Assembly: GCA_030673355.1 (NCBI GenBank)
Contig: DAOVJF010000034.1
Span: 1-11,812, forward strand
DNA length: 11,812 nt
Direction of reading: 5' to 3'
Source of the DNA: Planctomycetota bacterium
GTDB taxonomy: Bacteria > JAJVIF01 > JAPKYR01
This document shows, in pieces, positions 6,614 through 11,812 of this stretch. Position 1 is the first letter of the stretch. Each line of letters begins with the position of its first letter. The notes below the pieces were generated by a model, which saw only the letters and a list, made by a program, of their open reading frames with translations, was not told the origin of the DNA and did no database searches. A program made the position numbers and the translations under genes.

Positions 6614-8872
6614 TCAATAAATTTCTTGTATGTTGAATTCACTCACGATCAGTACAGGCTGTTCGGCTGTACCCGACCATACTGCGAAAGTGTAGCTTGT
6701 CTCCGATGGCCTGTAATGGAAAATCCTGCCGCCGATAAATGCCCATTTTACCATTTCCAGGTCGCTGTAAGTCAGGATATTGTCTAAGAGATCCAATGAT
6801 GGGGGCGGGTATGTCCCGTATCTCTCCCGGATATCCCTTAGCGCTGCCCTGATCGCGTTTATCGCATCGTCGATATCAGCCTGTGACGCCAGCGTCGGCC
6901 GCGTGAAACCATCGGGCTTCACAAGAAAAATTGCCCGGTGTTCGCGGTCGAGAACCGCAAGGCCTCCGGTTATTTTTGCGGCATCGTCAAGAGGGTGGCC
7001 CGGCGCGCCGGATGGAAGGCGGTTATTCCAGATGCCTGTAACATTAAGGTTACCGGCATCAAGCTGGAATATTTCTCCATCATCAATTGTTACCCATAAA
7101 TTCCCTGAAACCCTGTCGGACTCCAGGAACCTTGCTTCAATTGCATCGAGCCGGTCTATAGCTGATCCACCTGAAAGATCGGGCCGTACTTCGAACCATC
7201 GTGTTTCCGTGCTGTCCCCGTCGGGGAAATTCATCCATGTAAAAAACCCATTTCCGGAGGGTCCGATTTTTGCGTTCAACAGATAATCCGGAAAAATTAA
7301 ATCTGCTGAAGGGACCCAGGCGCCACTATTCAAAATTCCTATCGCACCATTAACACCCATCCCGGCCCATGCACCTACCAGCGATCCCGCGTTGGGCACA
7401 AGTTCCACGCATGGACTGACAACACCCACAATGTCTACTGAACTTTCATTCCTGACCAGGTACCCATCGCCGTCGATATATAGAAGGCTGGATGTGTACG
7501 GCGCTTCCAGGTTCTCGATGAATTCCATTCCGGGGTCATTAAGAACGTCGAATGAAAAATCCTGCACCCCGACACAAATCTCACCGTTCGAATCGACAGC
7601 TATCGCGGATGTCTGTCTTACAAAATTCCCTGTAGGTTCGCGGTAAACCCGGGAAACACCGGGTGAATCGGTATTGTCGATCCCGCCAAGAGAAAATACC
7701 GGTGATGATGACGACAGTTTTGCTATCCCCCAGTACTCCCCGCTTTCTGTCGCGGTTACATCGTCCCAGTACAGGCTTCCGTCCAGAGCGGATACCAGCC
7801 TGTGTGGAGCGACCATCGTGGGAGTGCCGTGCGGAATATCGGCAACCTTGAATCCCTGATCGAGCCTTGGATCCAGGATGGAAATGGTCCATCCATCATT
7901 TTTCTCGGTCAGAACGTGGGCGCGGCCCGAAGGATCCACGGCACATGCTACAGGTGGGCTGCCGATTTCGATTGCATCCGTGATTGTCCCTTCGCAGTCG
8001 ATGAGTAATAGAATATAGCCAACACCGAGATTCACCCGTAATGCGTCTTCCAGCGAGAAAAGAACTTCTTCATCGTCACGGCTCAGGGATTCTTCACGGA
8101 GTCTGTCGTATTCACCCCTGTTTTCGTCATCGCTCAGATCGGTCAGCGCCGCGGCGACCGCGATGGTTCCATCCGATCCACAGGCGATGTCGATCGGTGA
8201 GATATAAAAATCGACCACGCCATCCAGGTTTATGGTCCAGCGAATCATGCCGTTCGTATCAACGAGAAACATATCAGGTTGTTGCAGGACCACAAAACCA
8301 AGCGGGTGCCCGACCGCGGTATCTATATGCTGGATAGTAGTGCCAAGATTTAATACTTCGAAATCCCCGGATGTTATATTCAAAATAATTCGGCGCGAGA
8401 TGATCCAGGTGTCTCCGTAAGGCCCGATTGCAATACCGGCAGCGACAGCACCGGGATCCGGAAGGCGTTCAAGAAACTCACCGGAATTTTTATCGAATTT
8501 CTCCGCTACGCTCCCCGCCCATGGCGCGGGGATCGACCATAAGTAATCATCGGTCGGGACAACGCGATCGAGGCCCCAGGGGGAGGGGAGGATGTCACCC
8601 GGCAGGCTTGCAGCATCGGGCAGGGGAATTGTTGATAGAACTGCACCTGATATTGTTCCCTCAGAATCTGCGAATTTTACCCGTCCGGTGTTATTACGGC
8701 CGTCGATAAGGATATACCCGTCGCCATCGACAAAGACCCCCTCAAGGAAGAGGCATTCTGTTGGTGAATCCGCGACGAGAATCTTAACCGAATCGGACGT
8801 GGATGCCCGGACCGGCAAGATACATGCGATCAATAAAATTATCGGTAAAATACCTGTGTTAATCTGTTTCAT
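6614..8872 (-). CDS. Exported propeller-like protein with pseudopilin-like C-terminus, unrecognised
   Basis: I do not recognise this 752-residue protein. A signal peptide is clear: MKQ, then a hydrophobic core (about 7-20) and a V-R-A cleavage site near residue 23. The body repeats short patterns such as FVDGDG (47), VACAVDPSG (308) and AIAVDSNG (423), each followed by a beta strand, as in NHL- or PQQ-like propellers. A charged, probably helical insert (about 245-278) interrupts it. The last 90 residues change character: a helix AINAIRAALRDI, then RYGTYPPPSLDLLDN, then short strands with HYRPSETSYTFAVWSG. This resembles the globular part of GspG-type pseudopilins without their N-terminal membrane helix (inference). 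ATG at 8872 was chosen over GTG at 8926 because it directly starts the signal peptide and because the likely promoter overlaps the GTG region. cmk follows closely. Location is periplasm or cell surface; function is unknown. Confidence 0.85.
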   Translation of the reverse strand: MKQINTGILPIILLIACILPVRASTSDSVKILVADSPTECLFLEGVFVDGDGYILIDGRNNTGRVKFADSEGTISGAVLSTIPLPDAASLPGDILPSPWGLDRVVPTDDYLWSIPAPWAGSVAEKFDKNSGEFLERLPDPGAVAAGIAIGPYGDTWIISRRIILNITSGDFEVLNLGTTIQHIDTAVGHPLGFVVLQQPDMFLVDTNGMIRWTINLDGVVDFYISPIDIACGSDGTIAVAAALTDLSDDENRGEYDRLREESLSRDDEEVLFSLEDALRVNLGVGYILLLIDCEGTITDAIEIGSPPVACAVDPSGRAHVLTEKNDGWTISILDPRLDQGFKVADIPHGTPTMVAPHRLVSALDGSLYWDDVTATESGEYWGIAKLSSSSPVFSLGGIDNTDSPGVSRVYREPTGNFVRQTSAIAVDSNGEICVGVQDFSFDVLNDPGMEFIENLEAPYTSSLLYIDGDGYLVRNESSVDIVGVVSPCVELVPNAGSLVGAWAGMGVNGAIGILNSGAWVPSADLIFPDYLLNAKIGPSGNGFFTWMNFPDGDSTETRWFEVRPDLSGGSAIDRLDAIEARFLESDRVSGNLWVTIDDGEIFQLDAGNLNVTGIWNNRLPSGAPGHPLDDAAKITGGLAVLDREHRAIFLVKPDGFTRPTLASQADIDDAINAIRAALRDIRERYGTYPPPSLDLLDNILTYSDLEMVKWAFIGGRIFHYRPSETSYTFAVWSGTAEQPVLIVSEFNIQEIY

Positions 8873-8916
8873 GGCAGTCTTTTGACCCCGTAGACGGTCC
8901 AAAGGATCGGTAGGGA

Positions 8917-8922
8917 AGTATA
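8917..8922 (-). promoter_or_regulatory. Candidate extended -10 promoter for the 752-residue exported protein gene
   Basis: On the minus strand the sequence reads TGC-TATACT, an extended -10 element with five of six consensus bases. No good -35 box is present, which is usual for extended -10 promoters. Transcription would start near 8910, about 38 bases before the chosen ATG. Confidence 0.4.
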
Positions 8923-8970
8923 GCACTTAGGGATTAATCTGTTGTGCCATGAAATCTAATATATTCAAAA

Positions 8971-9098
8971 CCGGGTGCCGGTGACAAGCTAAGTGACGCA
9001 TAGAATCGGCAACAATCTCAATAACACTCCCCAGCCGGGTGCCGGTGACAAGCTAAGTGACGCATAGAATCGGCAACAATCTCAATAACACTCCCCAG
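8971..9098. repeat. Perfect 64-base tandem duplication
   Basis: Positions 8971-9034 and 9035-9098 are identical over all 64 bases. Each copy holds one 29-base A unit (8971-8999 and 9035-9063) and a 35-base spacer starting ATAGAATCGG. Complete identity points to recent duplication by slippage, recombination or transposase activity. Confidence 0.97.
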
Positions 9099-9117
9099 CG
9101 TCACGTGCTTGTCGCCG
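8971..9117 (-). repeat. Left REP/BIME-like array (A, A, inverted B)
   Basis: The order is A, spacer, A, spacer, inverted B. The A core is GGTGACAAGCTAAGTGACGC, preceded by CCGGGTGCC, which itself contains CCGG-GTG-CCGG. The inverted B (9098-9117) is GCGTCACGTGCTTGTCGCCG. A and B cores are near-identical apart from their centre, so an A and the following inverted B can pair over about 19-20 bases around a 34-base loop. The array ends three bases before the transposase stop codon (9121-9123). Confidence 0.85.
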
Positions 9118-9120
9118 AAA

Positions 9121-9669
9121 TCACAGAACAGGAAAATATTCCCTCTCGATTATTACAGGACCGGTTTTTCCAGTCAACCAGAATCCGGCGCTCGACCATT
9201 TCCAGTCTTCCGGCCTCTCAACCAGTCCACGTCGCACGGGATTGTTGTGTATGTAATCCACCTGTTTTCTTATTTCATCGGGAGTAAAGTAATTTCGGTC
9301 ATATCCACCGCCTTTTTGCCAGAATCGGTATTTTCTTCCCGCCTGCCCGGTTTCAAGATACTTGAGCGATTCAGGTTTATTGGCCTTCAGATAATCGGTT
9401 ACCTGACGTGACGACGATTGTTTGATTGATTTTAAAATGTCAGAAATTGAATATGTTTCATCTTTCGGGTACAGGAGAAAATGGACGTGTTCCGGCATAA
9501 AAACGTACGCCCAGACTTCGAAAGAGTACCTGTTTCTTGCCTTGTTTATCGATTCCGATAGAACTTGATTGATGAAATTACTTTTTAGAAAAGTCCGTCG
9601 TTTGTAGCACGAGAAAGTCAATTCGTGAGCATGTCCGGGGATGTTGTATCTTTTTGGCCTTGATTCCAT
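9121..9669 (-). CDS. REP-associated tyrosine transposase (RAYT), IS200-like Y1/HUH family
   Basis: This enzyme family nicks and rejoins single-stranded DNA at hairpin-forming REP sequences through a covalent tyrosine link. The 182-residue product has the family's opening RPKRYNIPGHAHELTFSCYK, the metal-binding HUH motif in MPEHVHFLL (H61, H63), FWQKGGGYDRN (116-126) and the catalytic Tyr region YIHNNPVRRGLVERPEDW (Tyr139). The length and all key residues fit an intact enzyme. A TTG at 9717 would add 16 residues that run into the flanking repeat-like sequence and show no family resemblance, so ATG at 9669 is preferred; neither has a clear ribosome binding site. The gene is bracketed by inverted arrays of REP-like units, its probable substrates. 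Members of this family are often domesticated, so activity cannot be judged from sequence alone. Confidence 0.93.
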   Translation of the reverse strand: MESRPKRYNIPGHAHELTFSCYKRRTFLKSNFINQVLSESINKARNRYSFEVWAYVFMPEHVHFLLYPKDETYSISDILKSIKQSSSRQVTDYLKANKPESLKYLETGQAGRKYRFWQKGGGYDRNYFTPDEIRKQVDYIHNNPVRRGLVERPEDWKWSSAGFWLTGKTGPVIIEREYFPVL

Positions 9670-9725
9670 GGAGTTTATATGTGAAATATTATAAGGGATG
9701 GGGAGGGTGGATTTCAAACAGGATT

Positions 9726-9919
9726 GGCGGCGACAAGCACGTGACGCGGGGTAGAGTAACTGGGATTGTCAGTGAAAGAAGGCGTCACTTAGCTTGTCAC
9801 CGGCACCCGGAGACGATGAGGATCAAATTGGATGGGCGGCGACAAGCACGTGACGCGGGGTAGAGTAACTGGGATTGTTAGTAATAGAAGGCGTCACTTA
9901 GCTTGTCACCGGCACCCGG
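9726..9919 (+). repeat. Right REP/BIME-like array (B, inverted A, B, inverted A)
   Basis: Two modules repeat with a 109-base period. Each has a B unit (9726-9747 and 9835-9856, core GGCGACAAGCACGTGACGC), a 34-base spacer starting GGGGTAGAGTAACTGGGATT, and an inverted A unit (9782-9810 and 9891-9919). The two spacers differ at only three positions. B units and A units are each identical between modules. The similarity extends a few bases upstream of each B unit (TCAAA-x-x-GGAT). B can pair with the inverted A that follows, giving a BIME-like hairpin. The spacer is also recognisably related to the reverse complement of the left-array spacer. Confidence 0.88.
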
Positions 9920-9922
9920 TAT

Positions 9923-11077
9923 TCAGAACTCAAAATCATCCGGACGCAGGTGCGGATCAATATCATTTCTCTCCCAGCATACATATGGGTCCCTTTCCCG
10001 GTCAGGGAAAAGCCAGATATCTACACCGTCGTCACCAGGTGGATCAACTTCAATCTCATCACTTATCCGCCCGTAAAACCACTCAGGCGATCCCTCATTA
10101 TCACCAAAATCGGTACGGAAGATGTTGTTGATATCAACCCCTGATTCATAGAATCGCCTGGCTGCCTGCCAATTAGGATGGTGGTAATTGCTCCGCGCAA
10201 TACCATAATGACCGGCAGAAAATACAACGTATTTCGGACTGACAGCATCAATAAAATTTCGCGATGAGCTGCCTCCTGAACCATGATGTCCGGCAATAAG
10301 GACATCGCAACCGATCAGGCCGCCGCTATTCTTATACATGTATTTCTCTGATGTGATGCAGTCCAGAGCGTCAGGATCGTCAGGTTCTTCGTAACCGTTA
10401 GTATCACCCGCAAATAAGATTGAGCGATCATGATAATCAAGCCTGATAACAATGCTGGTTGAATTATACAGATCGCCGCTGCTCGTATATACATCGGAAA
10501 ATTTAGACATATCATTCCATCCACAAACCAGTGTTATTGTCGAGTCTCCATAAGTAAATTCCTGGCCAAAATAATTTTCCAGATCGCTTGGTTCGTCAGG
10601 GTTATCGCGAATATCGCTGAAATCTGCAAGGTTAATATCTTCCAGTGTCCCGGCCGTTTCCATTGCGTTAATTGCTTCGTTTGTATTGGATGACCACCAT
10701 ACCGACCGTACAACCCCAGTCCTGATAACCCGTTTGACGCTGTAATTTCCCAGGATTTCCGGTAAGCGATTCATGTGGTCCTGGTGAGCGTGACTTATCA
10801 CTAAGAGATCAATTTCAGTCTCATCGCCCATCCAGTCCGCCAATTGTGTCCGAATTTCATGATTACCATCATGTCCCTGATCATCCTCTTCGAACCCGCA
10901 TGTGCCGGCGTCGTATACCATGTAGTAATCACCGGGCATTTTCACAAGGCAGCAAAGTCCCTGCCCGCAATCGAGAACACGGACGTGGACGCAATCGTCA
11001 TAATTAACAGAATTATCCCCAAATGAGTTTACTGAGAGTGCGAATAATAAAAGCAGGAAGAGTGTTACCTTTCTCAT
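9923..11077 (-). CDS. Exported ComEC-type metallo-beta-lactamase fold hydrolase
   Basis: The 384-residue protein starts with a signal peptide (MRK, hydrophobic 4-19, cleavage near FG-DNS), so the enzyme should act outside the cytoplasm. VRVLDCGQGLCCLVKMPG (33-49, within a longer strand) and VYDAG (54-58) match the opening of ComEC/Rec2-type hydrolase domains. SHAHQDH (95-101) is the HxHxDH metal site, FAGDTN (222-227) supplies the bridging Asp, and DVLIAGHHGSGG (258-269) with SPKYVVFSAG (280-289) and HHPN (299-302) complete the family pattern. Unlike ComEC it has no membrane channel domain, so it resembles stand-alone extracellular nucleases or phosphodiesterases of this group; the substrate is unknown. 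An Asp/Glu-rich tail of about 45 residues follows the domain. The start at 11077 is fixed by AAGGAG 8 bases upstream and the signal peptide; ATG at 11098 lies upstream of that site. Confidence 0.9.
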   Translation of the reverse strand: MRKVTLFLLLLFALSVNSFGDNSVNYDDCVHVRVLDCGQGLCCLVKMPGDYYMVYDAGTCGFEEDDQGHDGNHEIRTQLADWMGDETEIDLLVISHAHQDHMNRLPEILGNYSVKRVIRTGVVRSVWWSSNTNEAINAMETAGTLEDINLADFSDIRDNPDEPSDLENYFGQEFTYGDSTITLVCGWNDMSKFSDVYTSSGDLYNSTSIVIRLDYHDRSILFAGDTNGYEEPDDPDALDCITSEKYMYKNSGGLIGCDVLIAGHHGSGGSSSRNFIDAVSPKYVVFSAGHYGIARSNYHHPNWQAARRFYESGVDINNIFRTDFGDNEGSPEWFYGRISDEIEVDPPGDDGVDIWLFPDRERDPYVCWERNDIDPHLRPDDFEF

Positions 11078-11083
11078 CTCGGA

Positions 11084-11089
11084 AGCTCC
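11084..11089 (-). promoter_or_regulatory. Ribosome binding site of the exported metallo-hydrolase gene
   Basis: Read on the minus strand, AAAAGGAG is followed by 8 bases (CTTCCGAG) and the ATG at 11077. It decides between this ATG and the ATG seven codons upstream. Confidence 0.75.
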
Positions 11090-11131
11090 TTTTCTCATTT
11101 GAGAGAATTAAGAAATCCGGCACTTGATCTA

Positions 11132-11160
11132 ATTATATTAAATTTAAGATATTCCTGCAA
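11132..11160 (-). promoter_or_regulatory. Promoter of the exported metallo-hydrolase gene
   Basis: On the minus strand, TTGCAG (11155-11160) and a perfect TATAAT (11132-11137) are separated by exactly 17 bases. Transcription would start near 11125, giving a leader of about 48 bases with a strong ribosome binding site. The -35 box is poor. Confidence 0.6.
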
Positions 11161-11202
11161 ATTAATTTCATCATTGAATTAACCCTCAGCAGGCTTTATA
11201 AA

Positions 11203-11231
11203 TTGACGATCAAATTTACCGGTGATATTAT
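11203..11231 (+). promoter_or_regulatory. Promoter of the glycyl-tRNA synthetase gene
   Basis: TTGACG (11203-11208) and TATTAT (11226-11231) are 17 bases apart, each with five of six consensus bases. Transcription would start near 11238, about 40 bases before the ATG. No room remains for a T-box riboswitch, so regulation by tRNA sensing is unlikely. Confidence 0.65.
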
Positions 11232-11276
11232 CACACCACTCGATTCGGTACTTCAGTACTGTTTCAAGGAGTCTTA

Positions 11277-11812
11277 ATGTCAGAGAAAAAATTTACCCTC
11301 GATACCATCTCATCTCTCGCCAAGCGGCGTGGATTCATTTTCCAGTCATCTGAAATCTATGGCGGACTCGCGTCATGCTGGGATTTCGGTCCGCTGGGTG
11401 TCGAGCTTAAAAATAATGTTAAAAATCTCTGGTGGAAACATGTCGTACGTATGCGCGATGATGTGGTCGGGATGGATTCAAGCATTCTCATGCACCCGGA
11501 TGTCTGGGTGGCGTCCGGGCATGTTGGCGCGTTCCACGACATGCTTGTCGACTGCATGACCTGTAAAAGTCGTGTTCGTGAGGATCACCTTGTAAAAGGC
11601 AAGTGCCCGAGATGCGGTGGGTCTGAATTTACCGAACCGCAGAAATTCCAGCTCATGTTCAAGACCCAGGCCGGATCGACCGAGTCGGGAAAAATGGACG
11701 TCTGGCTGCGCCCCGAGACATGCCAGGGTATTTTCGTTGATTTCAAAGCGGTTCAGAGTGTCAGCCGTAAAAAAATACCGTTCGGGATCGCACAGATCGG
11801 TAAGAGCTTCCG
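11277..11812 (+). CDS. glyQS: Glycyl-tRNA synthetase, single-chain class II type, 3' partial
   Basis: The enzyme attaches glycine to tRNA-Gly in the cytoplasm. The window holds the first 178 codons, and the frame stays open to the edge. GFIFQSSEIYGGLASCWDFG (19-38) and PLGVELKNNVKNLWW (39-53), then VVGMDSSI and WVASGHVGAF, are the hallmark N-terminal stretch of the alpha2 (eukaryotic/Gram-positive/Bacteroidetes-like) form, not the alpha2beta2 GlyQ+GlyS form. Four cysteines, C93, C96, C110 and C113, form a CxxC-CxxC pair that could hold zinc. Class II motif 2 begins at RPETCQGIFVDF (145-156); the family usually has RPETAQ, so Ala is replaced by Cys at 149. ATG at 11277 has AAGGAG 6-7 bases upstream (11266-11271) and a good promoter. 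Family assignment is near certain. Confidence 0.97.
   Translation, partial: MSEKKFTLDTISSLAKRRGFIFQSSEIYGGLASCWDFGPLGVELKNNVKNLWWKHVVRMRDDVVGMDSSILMHPDVWVASGHVGAFHDMLVDCMTCKSRVREDHLVKGKCPRCGGSEFTEPQKFQLMFKTQAGSTESGKMDVWLRPETCQGIFVDFKAVQSVSRKKIPFGIAQIGKSF

Larger units (their letters stand above)
8971..9919 (-). mobile_element. REP-associated transposase unit flanked by inverted repeat arrays
   Basis: A single IS200-like transposase gene sits between two arrays built from the same A and B units in opposite orientation. Left is A-A-B', right is B-A'-B-A', where the prime means inverted. This matches the known arrangement of RAYT genes beside REP/BIME sequences. No accessory gene and no target-site duplication were seen, as expected for Y1 enzymes. 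The right limit lies 3 bases from the stop of the neighbouring metallo-hydrolase gene. Element limits are set by the outermost A units and could be a few bases wider. Confidence 0.75.

Noticed and set aside
6780..7286. 168-codon forward frame opposite the exported-protein gene
   Set aside because: It is Ser/Arg-rich as expected of an antisense shadow; the minus strand has a signal peptide and a continuous 752-residue frame.
8940..8965. Sigma54-type promoter (TGGCAC on the minus strand before the exported-protein gene)
   Set aside because: The -24-like TGGCAC is not followed by a TTGC-type -12 element at the required spacing.
8971..9919. CRISPR array
   Set aside because: Repeats are few, occur in both orientations and their spacers are near-identical; no cas gene is near.
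9832..10131. 99-codon forward frame running from the right repeat array into the metallo-hydrolase gene
   Set aside because: It translates repeat sequence and the antisense of a gene with clear catalytic motifs; its composition is His/Arg-rich and not protein-like.
11099..11276. T-box riboswitch before glycyl-tRNA synthetase
   Set aside because: The promoter leaves only about 40 bases of leader and no T-box core sequence or terminator is present.

Overview
The window looks like chromosomal DNA from an uncultured or little-studied Gram-negative-type bacterium. Housekeeping genes (rho, cmk, a single-chain glycyl-tRNA synthetase gene) lie among genes for long exported, repeat-rich proteins: a subtilase with a BNR/Asp-box propeller, a propeller-like signal-peptide protein and a signal-peptide ComEC-type metallo-beta-lactamase fold protein. 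This mixture, with GC near the middle of the range, would fit the FCB (Fibrobacteres-Chlorobi-Bacteroidetes) superphylum or a candidate phylum near it. That placement is an inference from style and not a phylogenetic result. No rRNA, tRNA, CRISPR array or phage gene was seen.

Layout. Positions 1-2777 (+) hold the C-terminal part of an S8 peptidase whose catalytic His lies just before the window. A class I SAM methyltransferase follows (2840-3649, +). Next is a gene-free stretch of about 570 bases (3650-4215) with a good promoter-like sequence and several small inverted repeats, which probably forms a long leader for rho (4216-5760, +, TTG start). A strong intrinsic terminator (5861-5887) closes rho against the convergent cmk gene. 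cmk (minus strand) sits 7 bases downstream of a large unrecognised exported-protein gene (6614-8872, minus).

Positions 8971-9919 form a compact mobile or domesticated unit: an IS200-like Y1 (HUH) REP-associated tyrosine transposase gene bracketed by two inverted arrays of REP/BIME-like repeats. The left array includes a perfect 64-base tandem duplication. Both arrays stop within 3 bases of a stop codon. Beyond the unit is a secreted ComEC-like hydrolase gene (9923-11077, minus). It diverges from the glycyl-tRNA synthetase gene (11277 to the window end, +), and each has a recognisable sigma70-type promoter in the shared 199-base gap.

How the genes relate. rho, cmk and glyQS serve transcription termination, pyrimidine nucleotide supply and translation. 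The exported proteins have no obvious shared pathway. The subtilase and methyltransferase genes could be co-transcribed, as could the exported-protein gene and cmk, from spacing alone. The most distinctive item is the transposase/REP unit. The REP-type identification follows known RAYT biology, but the two-sequence repeat module (units A and B) described here was read directly from the sequence.
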